From Thermoanaerobacter pseudethanolicus ATCC 33223 (GTDB lineage Bacteria > Bacillota > Thermoanaerobacteria > Thermoanaerobacterales > Thermoanaerobacteraceae): a DNA stretch of 64,000 bases. The notes under the pieces were generated by a model. That model did not search any database. It worked only from the letters and a program-made list of their open reading frames with translations, and had not been told where the DNA came from. Made by a program: the position numbers and the translations under genes. The stretch spans positions 1,499,001 to 1,563,000 of the forward strand of contig NC_010321.1 of NCBI RefSeq assembly GCF_000019085.1, given 5' to 3'. How positions within the stretch are numbered: position 1 is the stretch's first letter; each line of letters opens with the position of its first letter. Below are positions 25,621-36,073 of the stretch, piece after piece.

Positions 25621-26184
25621 ATATTCTTGTAATATCATTTCAGCTATTATTTCCATTGGAATTGACAAATCCATGCTCATCTTTCTCATAATTTTATAAG
25701 CTTCCTCTTCACTCAATCCTTTAGTTTTCATAATATACCCTTTTGCCTTTTCAATCTTTTTCCTCGCTTCAAGTTCATGCTTTAATTTTTGAATTTCCTC
25801 TTTCATGCTCCTAAACTTTTTGTAATTTTCTATGACAAATTCAACTGTCGACAAAAGTACCCCTCTGTCTACTGGCTTTAATAAATAAGAAAATACAGAA
25901 TATTTTCTTATTTCCTCAAGAAAATCTCTTTGAAGAGTAGAAGTCATCAAAATTACAGGTGCTATATCATCTTCATTTATAATGCGTCCAACTTCATAAC
26001 CATTTATATTGGCAAGATTCAAATCCGCTATAACTAAATCAGGAGCGAGAGCGCGACAAAGCCTTATAGCACTTCCGCCATCTCTCGCTTCATAAACCAA
26101 GTGTCCATTCGCTAATAACACATTCTTTATGAACTGCCGAGACAAATCACTGCTGTCTGCCAAAACAATTCGCCATTGGCTCAT
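25612..26184 (-). CDS. ANTAR-domain response regulator (RNA-binding antiterminator)
   Basis: A 190-residue protein with a receiver domain (about 5-120; LADSSD at the N-terminus, phosphoacceptor region VIADLNL, LLKPVDR) and a C-terminal ANTAR domain (about 130-188; KKIEKAKGYIMKTKGLSEEEAYKIMRKM). ANTAR proteins bind paired hexaloop hairpins in mRNA leaders and stop terminators forming. It starts 19 bases after glnA and is certainly in its operon. This order, glnA then ANTAR regulator, is common in Clostridia and implies a role in nitrogen control. Confidence 0.93.
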   Translation of the reverse strand: MSQWRIVLADSSDLSRQFIKNVLLANGHLVYEARDGGSAIRLCRALAPDLVIADLNLANINGYEVGRIINEDDIAPVILMTSTLQRDFLEEIRKYSVFSYLLKPVDRGVLLSTVEFVIENYKKFRSMKEEIQKLKHELEARKKIEKAKGYIMKTKGLSEEEAYKIMRKMSMDLSIPMEIIAEMILQEYKE

Positions 26185-26203
26185 CGAGACACCTCTAATT
26201 AAC

Positions 26204-27538
26204 TTAGAATTTAGAAAGATATTGATCTAATTCCCACTGAGTAACGTATATTTTGTACTCATCCCATTCTGCTCTTTTAGCCTCCAAAAATTTTGTATAC
26301 ACATGATCGCCTAATGCTTCTTTTATAACTTCATCCTTTTCTAACTCGTTTAAAGCTTCTTCTAAAGAGCCTGGCAGTCTTTCAATTCCTAAGTTTTCTA
26401 ATTCTTCTTTATTCATATGGTATATATTTGCATTTACAGGTGGTGGCGGTGTTATATTATTCTTTATGCCATCTAATCCTGCTGCCAATGCAACAGCCAA
26501 AGCAAGATAAGGATTGCTACTTGGATCAGGACTTCTAAGCTCTATCCTTGTAGATTCCCCTCTTTTGGCAGGAATTCGTATTAAAGGACTTCTGTTCCGT
26601 AAAGACCAAGCAATATTTACAGGAGCTTCATAGCCTGAAACTAGCCGTTTATAAGAATTAACAATAGGGTTAGTAATAGCTGTCATAGCTTTTGCATGTT
26701 TTATAATTCCTCCTATATAGTTATAACATACATTACTTAACCCTAGAGGGTCAGAAGGGTCATAAAAAGCATTTTTACCATCTTTTGTAAGTGACATGTT
26801 CATATGCATTCCAGACCCCGCAATTCCAAAAACTGGTTTCGGCATAAAGGTAGCATGCAATCCATGTTTTTGAGCAATTATCCTTACCACCATTTTAAAA
26901 GTCATCACATTGTCAGCAGTAGTTAATGCATCGTCATATTTGAAATCTATCTCATGTTGTCCTGGTCCCACTTCGTGATGAGATGCTTCAATTTGAAACC
27001 CTAGTTGCTTAAGAGTCGACACCATTTCTTTTCTTGCACTTTCCCCTAAGTCCACAGGTGCCATGTCAAAATAACTTGCATCGTCTTGAGTTATTGTCGT
27101 AAGATTACCTTTTTCATCCGTCAAAAAGAGATAAAACTCGCATTCAGGCCCTACATTAAATTGATAACCTAATTTCTTTGCCTCTTCTAAATTTCTTTTT
27201 AAAACATAGCGAGGGTCTCCTTCAAAGGGAGTTCCATCGTAATTGTAAATATCACATATGAGTCTTGCCTCTACCCCAGAGTTTGTCCTCCACGGGAAGA
27301 TCACAAACGTATCAGGGTCCGGCCTTAAATACATGTCTGATTCTTCAATTCTCACAAATCCGTCAATTGAAGATCCGTCAAACATGATTTCATTGTTAAG
27401 AGCCTTACTTAATTCTTCCACAGGAATAGAGACATTTTTCATAACCCCAAAGATGTCGCTAAATTGAAGATGTACATATTCTACCCCATTCTCTTTTGCC
27501 AGTCTTAAAACATCTTCTTTGCTATATTTTTTACCCAT
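26204..27538 (-). CDS. glnA: Glutamine synthetase, type I-alpha
   Basis: A 444-residue enzyme that makes glutamine from glutamate, ammonia and ATP. Family signatures: FDGSSIDGF, the GPECEFYLF metal-site block, [15 protein letters not shown], the [19 protein letters not shown] region and SRNRSPLIR-type [26 protein letters not shown]. The short length and lack of an adenylylation-site insertion fit the Gram-positive alpha form, controlled by feedback rather than AMPylation. AAAGGAGGAATATT precedes the ATG. A structured leader lies upstream. Confidence 0.97.
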   Translation of the reverse strand: MGKKYSKEDVLRLAKENGVEYVHLQFSDIFGVMKNVSIPVEELSKALNNEIMFDGSSIDGFVRIEESDMYLRPDPDTFVIFPWRTNSGVEARLICDIYNYDGTPFEGDPRYVLKRNLEEAKKLGYQFNVGPECEFYLFLTDEKGNLTTITQDDASYFDMAPVDLGESARKEMVSTLKQLGFQIEASHHEVGPGQHEIDFKYDDALTTADNVMTFKMVVRIIAQKHGLHATFMPKPVFGIAGSGMHMNMSLTKDGKNAFYDPSDPLGLSNVCYNYIGGIIKHAKAMTAITNPIVNSYKRLVSGYEAPVNIAWSLRNRSPLIRIPAKRGESTRIELRSPDPSSNPYLALAVALAAGLDGIKNNITPPPPVNANIYHMNKEELENLGIERLPGSLEEALNELEKDEVIKEALGDHVYTKFLEAKRAEWDEYKIYVTQWELDQYLSKF

Positions 27539-27560
27539 AATATTCCTCCTTTAATAAATT

Positions 27561-27608
27561 AAGGGCGCACTCAAATAGGATACCACCACCCCATTTGAAG
27601 ACGCCCTT
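27561..27608 (-). promoter_or_regulatory. Structured leader hairpin of glnA
   Basis: A 48-nt hairpin in the glnA leader, 23 bases before the start. The outer stem is AAGGGCG / CGCCCTT, the inner stem TCAAAT / ATTTGA, with GGGGT / ATCCT above and a six-base loop GGTGGT. No strong T-tract follows, so it is not an ordinary terminator. It is a candidate site for regulation, perhaps by the ANTAR protein of the same operon, although the loop does not match the usual A1/G4 hexaloop at its first base. Confidence 0.55.
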
Positions 27609-27699
27609 GCCTTCCCTATAAATTATTATTAAATTTTAATCAACAACTATTATATCACATTTTTTTCACAGTGCAATATAGTTTTAATAATTTTTTTTG

Positions 27700-27981
27700 C
27701 TATTTTTTCTCTACTAGTATGTCAATGCCATCAATCCAGCCAGAAACTACGTTGAAAAGCCATGCTCCAAAAGCACTAACTATAGAAAAAATTATGCCAT
27801 AAACTATTCCGCCAATGAGGCCGCCAATTATTCCTGCACCAAAAGCTCCAAAACTGTTTGCAAAAAGTCCACCAAATAAACCACCAATAAGTCCCAGAAT
27901 TAGGCCTATCACAATCCCGTAAATCAAAGTAAATTTAAAAACTGACAAAACAGATATTTTTTTGAGTTTATAATTCCACAT
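27700..27981 (-). CDS. Small glycine-rich membrane protein
   Basis: A 93-residue protein with about three membrane segments. It is rich in glycine-zipper motifs (GLILGLIGGLFGGLFANSFG, GAGIIGGLIGGIVYG), as in small channel-like or packing proteins. GGAGGTG precedes the ATG. The C-terminal VVSGWIDGIDILVEK region resembles the DUF3566 family loosely. I do not assign a function. It is divergent from the ABC exporter genes. Confidence 0.65.
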   Translation of the reverse strand: MWNYKLKKISVLSVFKFTLIYGIVIGLILGLIGGLFGGLFANSFGAFGAGIIGGLIGGIVYGIIFSIVSAFGAWLFNVVSGWIDGIDILVEKK

Positions 27982-28081
27982 CTTAACACCTCCTTCCTTT
28001 TTTGAAATTCTAAAGATTTACGTTATAATTATATTACACCTAAAAATAATTATGCCTGTCTGTAGTTTCAGGGGGGATTTT

Positions 28082-29830
28082 ATGAAAAGTTTTGCAACAG
28101 TTATTCCATTTATAAAAAAGCACAAGTGGGATTACATAATAGGTATAATTTTTTTATTAGCAGTAGACTTGCTTCAAATGATAGTTCCCCATTTATTAGG
28201 TTCAGTAACTGATTTATTTAAAAGTAAAGACTTAACTCCAAAGGTATTGTTAACGTATTCCTTTTGGATAATAGGTATAGCTATTTTGGTATTTGCTTTT
28301 AGATTCATTTGGCGTATGAAAATAATGGGGATGTCAAGGCTTTTGGAAAAAGAACTAAGGGAACAACTTTTTGCTAAGTTTCTTGAACTTTCACCACAAT
28401 ATTACAATGAACACAAAACAGGTGATTTAATGGCTCATGCCACAAATGACATAAATGCCGTCAGAATGGCAGTAGGACCTGGAATTATATTGTCTGTAGA
28501 TGCATCATTTTTAGGTATTTCTATAATACTTATAATGGTATTTACAATTGATCCGAAACTTACTATTTTAGCTTTACTTCCTTTGCCCGTTATTGCACTG
28601 GTAGTCAGCCGCTTTGGCAAAGTCATTCACTCAAGATTTTTAAAAGTTCAAGAAGCTTTTGCCTCTTTAACAGATAAAGTTCAAGAAAGCATATCTGGCA
28701 TAAGAGTGATTAAAGCCTTTGTTCAAGAAAAAGAGGAAATAGAAAACTTTAGAGGAGAAAATCTAAGAAATTTTAAAGCAAATATGGATATGATTAAAAT
28801 CTGGGGATTATTTGACCCTACTGTTCAATTTTTAGCAGCATTAAGTTTTACAATAGCCTTACTTTACGGCGGAATACAAGTTATAAAAGGAATAATCACT
28901 TTAGGAGATTTTGTAGCATTCACCAGCTACTTGGGAATGCTTATCTGGCCTATGATGGCATTTGGCTGGGTGATAAATATTTTTCAGAGAGGTTCTGCCT
29001 CTATGGAAAGACTTAATATAATTTTCAGTGAAGTACCCGAAATAACAGATAACTATGCCGATCCAAATATTACAGTAATTGACGGAAATATAAAAATAAA
29101 AAATCTCACATTTTCTTATAAAAAAGGCCTACCTCCTGTTTTAAAAAATATAAACATAAGTCTTCCAAAGGGAAAAACTCTGGCTATAATAGGTAAAACT
29201 GGTAGTGGCAAAAGCACTCTTGTAAATTTACTTGCAAGACTTTACAAAGTACCGCAAGATACCATATTTATTGATGGGCATGACATCAACGAAATACCTT
29301 TAAAAGTTTTAAGAGAAAACATTGGTTTTGTACCTCAGGACAACTTTATATTTTCAGATACTATAGCCAATAATATAGCCTTTGTCAATGAAGAACCCCT
29401 AGAAAAAATACAACAATTTGCCACAATAGCAGATGTCCACAAAGATATAATGGACTTTCCACAGCAATATCAAACAATTGTAGGCGAAAGAGGAGTAACT
29501 CTCTCAGGCGGTCAAAAGCAAAGGATAGCTATCGCAAGAGCTTTAATAAAAGAACCAAAAATCCTTATTTTAGACGATAGTCTCTCTGCTGTAGATACAA
29601 ACACAGAAGAAACCATATTAAGCAATTTACGTAAATATATGAAAAATAGAACAACTATAATCGTCTCTCATAGAATCTCTACTATAAAAAACGCTGATGA
29701 AATCATAGTATTAGATAATGGGGAAATAGTTGAAAGGGGAACCCATGAGGAACTTATTAAGCTAAAAGGTCTTTATAACAGTATTTATGAAAAACAACAA
29801 TTGGAAGATGCAATATTAAAAGAAGTTTAA
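28082..29830 (+). CDS. ABC exporter half-transporter, degenerate-site partner
   Basis: A 582-residue membrane-ATPase fusion: six membrane helices (about 15-310), then an ATPase with Walker A GKTGSGKST, signature LSGGQKQR and Walker B ILILDDSLSAVDT. The residue after Walker B is Asp, not the catalytic Glu, so one ATP site of the dimer is weak. This is the pattern of BmrC/TM287-like heterodimers. The ATG at 28082 follows GGGGGGATTTT. The partner gene starts 12 bases downstream. Confidence 0.93.
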   Translation: MKSFATVIPFIKKHKWDYIIGIIFLLAVDLLQMIVPHLLGSVTDLFKSKDLTPKVLLTYSFWIIGIAILVFAFRFIWRMKIMGMSRLLEKELREQLFAKFLELSPQYYNEHKTGDLMAHATNDINAVRMAVGPGIILSVDASFLGISIILIMVFTIDPKLTILALLPLPVIALVVSRFGKVIHSRFLKVQEAFASLTDKVQESISGIRVIKAFVQEKEEIENFRGENLRNFKANMDMIKIWGLFDPTVQFLAALSFTIALLYGGIQVIKGIITLGDFVAFTSYLGMLIWPMMAFGWVINIFQRGSASMERLNIIFSEVPEITDNYADPNITVIDGNIKIKNLTFSYKKGLPPVLKNINISLPKGKTLAIIGKTGSGKSTLVNLLARLYKVPQDTIFIDGHDINEIPLKVLRENIGFVPQDNFIFSDTIANNIAFVNEEPLEKIQQFATIADVHKDIMDFPQQYQTIVGERGVTLSGGQKQRIAIARALIKEPKILILDDSLSAVDTNTEETILSNLRKYMKNRTTIIVSHRISTIKNADEIIVLDNGEIVERGTHEELIKLKGLYNSIYEKQQLEDAILKEV

Positions 29831-29842
29831 GGCGGTGATAAA

Positions 29843-31648
29843 ATGGAATACCAACAAGAAGAAGTAATGGCAAAACCTTTTGACATTAAAATAATGAAAA
29901 GACTTTTGACATATGCTAAACCTTACTGGTTGTACATTTTTATAGCAGCTGTAAGTATACTTTTAGTAACAGCATCAAACCTTCTACGACCATACCTCGT
30001 CCAAAAAGCTATTGATAACTATATAAATAACCCTAACATTCCTAAAGCAGAAGCAATAAATGGCGTTACCCATATAGGAATTTTGTATCTAATAATCATA
30101 ACTGTAGCCTTTATCATAAATTATGGACAGATTTATTTGATTCAGTACACAGGACAAAAAATAATCTTTAACTTAAGGCAACAAATATTTGAACATCTAC
30201 AGAGTTTATCATTATCATTTTTTGATAAAAACCCTGTAGGAAGATTGGTGACCCGTGTTACAAACGACACCGACACTTTAAATGAAATGTACACAAGTGT
30301 CATAGCAAATCTTTTTAATGACATTTTTATAATATTTGGAATAATCATTGCTATGGTAAGTTATAATGTAAAACTTGCATTAATCAGCCTCTCAACTACT
30401 CCGTTAATTATTGTAGGAATGTACATATACAGAAAACTGGCTTCACAAGCCTATAGACTTGTAAGAGTTCGCCTTGCCAGAATAAATGCTTTTCTTTCAG
30501 AACACATAAGTGGAATGAAAATTGTACAACTTTTTGTAACAGAGCATAAAAAAAGCAAAGAATTTGAAAAAATAAATAAAGATTATTATGACGCTAACAT
30601 GAGGCAGCTTACAATTTTTGCAATATTCCGTCCTTCTATGGATGTAATATATTCTTTAACTTTGGCTCTTTTAATCTGGTATGGTGGGAAAGACATAATA
30701 TCTCACAAAATTGAATTTGGCGTACTTTACGCTTTTGTAAATTATCTGCAACAACTGTTTCAGCCAATTTTTGACATATCAGAAAAATATGACATACTTC
30801 AATCGGCAATGGCTTCAGCAGAAAGAATTTTTATACTTTTAGATACAAAAGAACAAATAAAGGACCCTAAAGAACCTATTCCTTTAGAAGACATCCAAGG
30901 AAAAATAGAATTTAAAAATGTTTGGTTTTCTTACAACGGAAAAGACTGGGTATTAAAAGATGTAAGTTTTGTGGTCAATCCTGGCGAGACAGTAGCTTTT
31001 GTAGGGGCAACTGGCGCAGGAAAAAGCTCTATAATAAGCCTTTTAAGTCGATTTTATGACATACAAAAAGGAGAAATTTTAATTGACGGAATTGACATAA
31101 GAAAAGTAAGGCAACAAGATTTGAGAAAACATATAGGTGTTGTATTACAAGATGTCTTTCTTTTTACGGGAGATATTAAATCAAACATAAGACTAAACAA
31201 CAAAAACATAACAGACAACGACATTTACATGGTAGCAAAATATGTAAATGCTCATCACTTTATAAAAAAACTTCCAGAAAGCTATGAGTCAAAAGTAACC
31301 GAAAGAGGCTCTACTTTGTCAGCCGGTCAGAGACAGCTTTTAGCCTTTGCAAGAGCTTTGGCCTTTAACCCAAAAATATTGGTATTAGATGAGGCAACGG
31401 CAAATATCGACACAGAGACAGAAATGCTTATACAGGACGCTTTAAAAAAGCTTACAAAAGGTCGTACTACCATTGCAATAGCCCATAGATTATCAACGAT
31501 ACAGCACGCAGATAAAATAATTGTACTTCACAAAGGACGTATCAGAGAAATGGGCACTCACAACGAACTTTTGCAGAAAAAAGGCTTATACTACAATTTA
31601 TATATGCTGCAGTACAAAGACCAATTAATAGAAGGAAAAGCTAACTAG
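29843..31648 (+). CDS. ABC exporter half-transporter, catalytic partner
   Basis: A 601-residue half-transporter with six membrane helices (about 25-325) and an ATPase domain having Walker A GATGAGKSS and Walker B ILVLDEATANIDT with a true catalytic Glu. Its signature is LSAGQRQ, deviating from LSGGQ, which completes the expected asymmetry with the preceding protein. Together they match BmrCD/LmrCD/TM287-288 heterodimeric multidrug exporters. GGCGGTGATAAA precedes the ATG. Substrates cannot be read from sequence. Confidence 0.93.
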   Translation: MEYQQEEVMAKPFDIKIMKRLLTYAKPYWLYIFIAAVSILLVTASNLLRPYLVQKAIDNYINNPNIPKAEAINGVTHIGILYLIIITVAFIINYGQIYLIQYTGQKIIFNLRQQIFEHLQSLSLSFFDKNPVGRLVTRVTNDTDTLNEMYTSVIANLFNDIFIIFGIIIAMVSYNVKLALISLSTTPLIIVGMYIYRKLASQAYRLVRVRLARINAFLSEHISGMKIVQLFVTEHKKSKEFEKINKDYYDANMRQLTIFAIFRPSMDVIYSLTLALLIWYGGKDIISHKIEFGVLYAFVNYLQQLFQPIFDISEKYDILQSAMASAERIFILLDTKEQIKDPKEPIPLEDIQGKIEFKNVWFSYNGKDWVLKDVSFVVNPGETVAFVGATGAGKSSIISLLSRFYDIQKGEILIDGIDIRKVRQQDLRKHIGVVLQDVFLFTGDIKSNIRLNNKNITDNDIYMVAKYVNAHHFIKKLPESYESKVTERGSTLSAGQRQLLAFARALAFNPKILVLDEATANIDTETEMLIQDALKKLTKGRTTIAIAHRLSTIQHADKIIVLHKGRIREMGTHNELLQKKGLYYNLYMLQYKDQLIEGKAN

Positions 31649-31692
31649 CATACTAAAATTTAAGATGGACATACTATTTTTGAGGTGATAGT

Positions 31693-32517
31693 ATGAGAAA
31701 ATACTCTAAAATAGTATGTGCCATCTTTATTTTCTTGCTTTTATTCAACTTGTCAGGTTGTAAAAACAAACAACAAAATAGACCTCAAAAAAAGCCCCAA
31801 ACAAGTCAAAAAACAGAAGTACCAAAAGAACTATCTAAAATAGAAAAAGATATAGAAAAAATAATAAAAGAAGCACAGAAAATAAAGGAAAAACCGCAAA
31901 GTGATCAGGAAAAACAAAGTGATAAAGAAGAAAAAGACAAAAAAGATAAAAAGGAGGAGGATAAAAAAACACCAAAGAAAACTCCTGAAGATAAATCTTG
32001 GGAAGAAATTAACAAAGCAATAAAAGATATTCATACAGATTGGAACTCATTAGCTCCTTTAGTTACTAAAGAAGGAGCAAAATTAAATCTAATAAACAGT
32101 ATGAGTGCCGCTATAAATGACCTTACTATTATGGCAAATAAAAAATCAAAAATTGATGTTTTAATATATGCAAATAATGTGTATAAATATATTCCTGATC
32201 TAGAAGACCTTTTTCAAACAGAGGCGCCTACTGACATAAAAAGATTAAAATTTTACGCTCAAGATATCGCTTTTAAAAGTGAAGTGCAAAAATGGGAAGA
32301 AATTTCAAAAGATTTGATAGATATAAATTCTGTGTGGCAAACTTTAAAGCCAAAACTTCCTAAAGAAGCAAAAAATTCAGCTGACAAATTTGAGGCAGGA
32401 GTTACTGAGTTACAAAAAGCGATAAAATCTCAAAATAAAGTTTTAACTAAAATAAAGGCAGAAGTACTTCTACAAGATATAAAATCTCTTGAAAAAACTG
32501 CAAAGCCTAAAAAGTAA
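31693..32517 (+). CDS. Lipoprotein with charged linker, unknown function
   Basis: A 274-residue lipoprotein: signal with lipobox LSGC (Cys at about 23), then a very Lys/Glu/Gln-rich linker (about 25-105) and a helical C-terminal region (about 110-274). That region holds two similar repeats, each with W-E-E-I-x-K, then an LxPxL motif: SWEEINKAIKDIHTDWNSLA and KWEEISKDLIDINSVWQTLK. The repeats suggest internal duplication of a helical module. The family is not recognised. It follows the ABC exporter genes by 45 bases and may be part of their transcript. Confidence 0.75.
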   Translation: MRKYSKIVCAIFIFLLLFNLSGCKNKQQNRPQKKPQTSQKTEVPKELSKIEKDIEKIIKEAQKIKEKPQSDQEKQSDKEEKDKKDKKEEDKKTPKKTPEDKSWEEINKAIKDIHTDWNSLAPLVTKEGAKLNLINSMSAAINDLTIMANKKSKIDVLIYANNVYKYIPDLEDLFQTEAPTDIKRLKFYAQDIAFKSEVQKWEEISKDLIDINSVWQTLKPKLPKEAKNSADKFEAGVTELQKAIKSQNKVLTKIKAEVLLQDIKSLEKTAKPKK

Positions 32518-32540
32518 AAAATTACTTTTTAGGCTTTTTG
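32503..32540 (+). terminator. Terminator after the lipoprotein gene
   Basis: AAGCCTAAAAAGTAA / TTACTTTTTAGGCTT followed by TTTTG. The stem includes the end of the coding sequence and stop codon. Confidence 0.85.
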
Positions 32541-32562
32541 TTCATCTGTAATCCTTATTTTA

Positions 32563-32591
32563 TTGACTTCATATAATAATAATGATATATT
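32563..32591 (+). promoter_or_regulatory. Promoter of the asd-dap operon
   Basis: -35 TTGACT (32563-32568), 17-base spacer, -10 TATATT (32586-32591), about 80 bases before the asd ATG. No lysine riboswitch is visible in the short leader. Confidence 0.6.
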
Positions 32592-32670
32592 TTAAATTAA
32601 ATAAACCTGCTTTAATGCAATGTATAATTGAAATATTGTCATAATTTTAGAACTTTAGAGGAGGATAATA

Positions 32671-33660
32671 ATGGGAGTTAATGTGGCAATTGTAGGAGCT
32701 ACCGGAATGGTAGGTAGGACTTTTCTTAAAGTAATGGAAGATAGAAATTTCCCAGTTGACAAACTTTATTTATTTGCTTCTTCAAAATCTGCGGGTCAAA
32801 AAATCACATTTAGAGGTAATGAATACATTGTAGAAGAACTTACTGAAGAAAGTTTTAAAAGAGACATTCAAATCGCTCTTTTTTCCGCTGGTGCAACTAT
32901 AAGCAAACAATTCGCTCCAATAGCTGCTTCTCATGGCGTAGTCGTAATTGACAATTCCAGCGCTTGGAGAATGGATGAAAATGTACCTTTGGTTGTCCCT
33001 GAAGTAAATCCTCAAGACATTTCATGGCATAAAGGAATAATAGCAAATCCCAATTGCTCTACCATTCAAATGGTAGTTCCTTTAAAGCCTCTTCACGACA
33101 AATATAAAATAAAAAGAATAGTGGTATCCACCTATCAAGCAGTGTCTGGAGCAGGTAAAAAAGGTGTAGATGACCTTGAAAGAAGTTTAAGAGGAGAACC
33201 ATGCCAAGTATTCCCTCATCCTATTGCAAACAACTGTATTCCTCACATTGATTCTTTCGCACCAAATGGATATACAAAGGAAGAATTAAAAATGATAAAC
33301 GAAACCAAGAAAATCATGGGAGATAGTTCAATAAAGGTATCTCCTACAACAGTAAGAGTACCTGTTGCAAACTCTCACAGTGAATCTGTCAATGTAGAAT
33401 TTGCAAGGCCTTATGAAATGGAAGAATTAATAGAGGTCTTAAAACATGCTCCAGGAGTTGTTGTACAAGACGATCCTCAAAATAATATTTATCCTCTTGC
33501 AACTTATGCCACAGGAAAAGATGAAGTTTTTGTAGGCAGAATAAGAAGAGATGAAACAGTCTACAGCGGTGTGAACATGTGGATTGTAGCTGACAACATA
33601 AGAAAAGGGGCAGCTACGAACGCCGTTCAAATAGCGGAACTTTTAATTAAAAATATGTGA
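32671..33660 (+). CDS. asd: Aspartate-semialdehyde dehydrogenase
   Basis: A 329-residue NADPH enzyme that reduces aspartyl phosphate to the semialdehyde, the branch point for lysine, threonine and methionine. It has the nucleotide motif [12 protein letters not shown], the active-site Cys in [11 protein letters not shown], and the HSESVNVEF block. GGAGGATAATA precedes the ATG. It is the first of four tightly packed genes that lead to N-acetylated tetrahydrodipicolinate. Confidence 0.96.
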   Translation: MGVNVAIVGATGMVGRTFLKVMEDRNFPVDKLYLFASSKSAGQKITFRGNEYIVEELTEESFKRDIQIALFSAGATISKQFAPIAASHGVVVIDNSSAWRMDENVPLVVPEVNPQDISWHKGIIANPNCSTIQMVVPLKPLHDKYKIKRIVVSTYQAVSGAGKKGVDDLERSLRGEPCQVFPHPIANNCIPHIDSFAPNGYTKEELKMINETKKIMGDSSIKVSPTTVRVPVANSHSESVNVEFARPYEMEELIEVLKHAPGVVVQDDPQNNIYPLATYATGKDEVFVGRIRRDETVYSGVNMWIVADNIRKGAATNAVQIAELLIKNM

Positions 33661-33673
33661 AAGGAGAATAATT

Positions 33674-34567
33674 ATGCCTGTTTTTAAAGGATCGGGTGTT
33701 GCTATTGTTACCCCATTTAATGAAGAGGGCGTAAATTTTGAAAAACTTGGCGAGCTTATTGAATGGCATATCAAAGAAGGAACTGATGCTATCATCATAT
33801 GTGGTACCACTGGTGAAGCCTCTACAATGACACAAGAAGAACAACAGCAAGCAATTAAATTTACAGTCGAAAAAGTGGCTGGAAGAATACCAGTAATTGC
33901 AGGAACCGGTTCTAACAACACAGCCCATGCTGTTGAAATGAGTGAATATGCTCAATCTGCAGGTGCTGATGCTCTTTTAGTTATAACACCCTATTACAAC
34001 AAAACAACACAAAAGGGATTAGTGGCTCATTTTACTGAAATAGCAAGACACGTAGACATACCTATTATTATTTATAATGTCCCCAGCAGGACATCTCTCA
34101 ATATGTTGCCAGAAACTTATCTCGAATTGAGCAAACACGTAGATAATGTAGTAGGTGTAAAAGAAGCCAGTGGTGACATCGTACAGGTAGCCGAAATTGC
34201 CCGCATCATGGGTAAATCCTTTGAAATATACTCAGGAAATGACGACCAAGTAATACCAATAATGTCTTTAGGTGGCCTTGGGGTAATATCCGTCACGGCA
34301 AATATAATCCCGGCAAAAATACATGAAATGACAACCGCTTATTTAAATGGAGATATTGAAAAGGCAAGAGACATGCAGTTAGAACTTAATCCTCTAAATA
34401 AAGCCCTCTTTATAGAAACAAACCCTATTCCTGTAAAAACTGCTATGAACTTAATGGGATTCAACGTAGGACCCCTACGCCTCCCACTTGTTGAAATGAG
34501 CGATAAAAACTTAGAATATCTGAAATCTGTTCTTTCAAAATACGGTTTATTGAAGGAGGCAAATTAA
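33674..34567 (+). CDS. dapA: 4-Hydroxy-tetrahydrodipicolinate synthase
   Basis: A 297-residue aldolase-type enzyme condensing pyruvate with aspartate semialdehyde. Family blocks: [12 protein letters not shown], a [14 protein letters not shown] region, [12 protein letters not shown] with the active-site Tyr, [10 protein letters not shown] with the Schiff-base Lys, and [14 protein letters not shown]. It starts 13 bases after asd and its stop overlaps the dapB start by one base. Confidence 0.97.
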   Translation: MPVFKGSGVAIVTPFNEEGVNFEKLGELIEWHIKEGTDAIIICGTTGEASTMTQEEQQQAIKFTVEKVAGRIPVIAGTGSNNTAHAVEMSEYAQSAGADALLVITPYYNKTTQKGLVAHFTEIARHVDIPIIIYNVPSRTSLNMLPETYLELSKHVDNVVGVKEASGDIVQVAEIARIMGKSFEIYSGNDDQVIPIMSLGGLGVISVTANIIPAKIHEMTTAYLNGDIEKARDMQLELNPLNKALFIETNPIPVKTAMNLMGFNVGPLRLPLVEMSDKNLEYLKSVLSKYGLLKEAN

Positions 34568-35322
34568 TGATTAGAATAATAATTCACGGCTGTAACGGAA
34601 AAATGGGAAAAGTCGTAGCAAAGTTAGCAGCAGAAAGTCCCGATTTTAAAATAGTGGCAGGAGTAGATAAAAACATCTCTCCTCTTGACTTTCCTGTTTA
34701 CAGCGATTTAAAAGATGTAAAAGAAGAAGCGGATGTAGTAATTGACTTTTCATACCATGAAGCTGTACCTGATATGGTTAAAGCCGCCTTACAAAAGAAA
34801 CTTCCTGTAGTCATTGCCACAACAGGACTCAGTGAAGAAGAATTAAATGTCATAAAAGATGCATCAAAAGAAATACCAATTTTCAAATCTGCAAATATGT
34901 CCCTTGGAGTAAATATACTTATAAACCTTGTAAAAGAAGCTGCAAAAATATTGCAACAAGATTTTGATATTGAAATAATAGAAAAACATCATAACATGAA
35001 AAAAGACGCTCCAAGTGGTACTGCGTTAATGATTGCAGATAGCATAAACCAAGTACTAAATGACAAAAAGGAATACGTGTATGGACGCCATACTAAAACT
35101 GAACAGAGAAAACCGAATGAATTAGGGATACATGCAGTAAGGGGCGGCACAATTGTGGGTGAACACCAAGTAATTTTTGCTGGTCACGATGAAGTAATCA
35201 CCATAAGTCACTCTGCCCAATCCCGTGAAATTTTTGGCTATGGCGCCCTACAAGCTGCAAAATTCATAATAAATCAAAAACCTGGCTTATATACAATGGA
35301 AGACCTTGTGAAGAAAGGATGA
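34567..35322 (+). CDS. dapB: 4-Hydroxy-tetrahydrodipicolinate reductase
   Basis: A 251-residue NAD(P)H enzyme. It has the N-terminal motif [34 protein letters not shown], and the catalytic [15 protein letters not shown] block, then [19 protein letters not shown]. It is translationally coupled on both sides (1-base overlap with dapA; dapH begins within 6 bases of its stop). Confidence 0.97.
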   Translation: MIRIIIHGCNGKMGKVVAKLAAESPDFKIVAGVDKNISPLDFPVYSDLKDVKEEADVVIDFSYHEAVPDMVKAALQKKLPVVIATTGLSEEELNVIKDASKEIPIFKSANMSLGVNILINLVKEAAKILQQDFDIEIIEKHHNMKKDAPSGTALMIADSINQVLNDKKEYVYGRHTKTEQRKPNELGIHAVRGGTIVGEHQVIFAGHDEVITISHSAQSREIFGYGALQAAKFIINQKPGLYTMEDLVKKG

Positions 35323-35327
35323 TAATT

Positions 35328-36044
35328 TTGAGCACAAATGATAACTTGACAAACCCTTATGAAATTGCAAGATACATTAAAGAGGCAAAAAAGTCAACGC
35401 CCGTTAGAGCTTACATACAAGGGAATATAGAGATTGAAGAAACCGAAGAATTAGAAGTATATGGCTGTGACAACTTTAAAATCGTCTTTGGGGAATTGGA
35501 AGTCGTTGAAAAATTGCTTGAAATAAACAAAGATAAAATAAAACATTATCGCTTAGAGTATGATCGCAGAAACTCTGCAATTCCTTTACTGGATATTAAG
35601 CATCTTGACGCGAGAATAGAACCCGGTGCAATAATTAGAGATAAAGTCAAAATAGGCAAAAACGCTGTGATAATGATGGGGGCAGTGATAAATATAGGTG
35701 CAGAAATTGGTGAAAATTCTATGATAGACATGAACGCAGTAATAGGCGCCAGAGGAATTATAGGCAAAAACGTCCATGTAGGAGCTGGAGCTGTTATAGC
35801 CGGGGTATTAGAACCCCCCAGCAGTGTACCAGTTGTGCTTGAAGATAACGTACTTGTCGGGGCAAACGCAGTTATATTAGAAGGAGTAAGAGTAGGTCAT
35901 GGAGCTGTTGTAGCAGCAGGATCAGTTGTGACAGAAGATGTACCACCTAACACAGTAGTTGCAGGAGTTCCAGCAAAGATTGTAAAAATAGTAGATGACA
36001 AAACCCGTGAAAAAACAAAACTCATGGAAGACTTAAGAGGTTAA
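35328..36044 (+). CDS. dapH: Tetrahydrodipicolinate N-acetyltransferase
   Basis: A 238-residue left-handed beta-helix acyltransferase of the acetyl branch of the DAP pathway. The N-terminal alpha/beta part (about 1-85) precedes hexapeptide repeats ([20 protein letters not shown], then [40 protein letters not shown]). The TTG at 35328 is used because AAAGGA lies 8 bases upstream; an ATG three codons earlier overlaps the dapB stop but has a poor site. The acetyl-branch genes for the deacetylase and aminotransferase are not in this window. Confidence 0.95.
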   Translation: MSTNDNLTNPYEIARYIKEAKKSTPVRAYIQGNIEIEETEELEVYGCDNFKIVFGELEVVEKLLEINKDKIKHYRLEYDRRNSAIPLLDIKHLDARIEPGAIIRDKVKIGKNAVIMMGAVINIGAEIGENSMIDMNAVIGARGIIGKNVHVGAGAVIAGVLEPPSSVPVVLEDNVLVGANAVILEGVRVGHGAVVAAGSVVTEDVPPNTVVAGVPAKIVKIVDDKTREKTKLMEDLRG

Positions 36045-36046
36045 AT

Positions 36047-36073
36047 AAAACACCCGATTTTTCGGGTGTTTTA
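36047..36073. terminator. Bidirectional terminator
   Basis: AAAACACCCGA / TCGGGTGTTTT with a T4 loop, between convergent dapH and the corrinoid adenosyltransferase gene. Confidence 0.85.

Noticed and set aside
32541-32670. Lysine riboswitch ahead of the asd-dap operon
   Set aside because: The leader is only about 70 bases after the promoter and has none of the conserved L-box segments.
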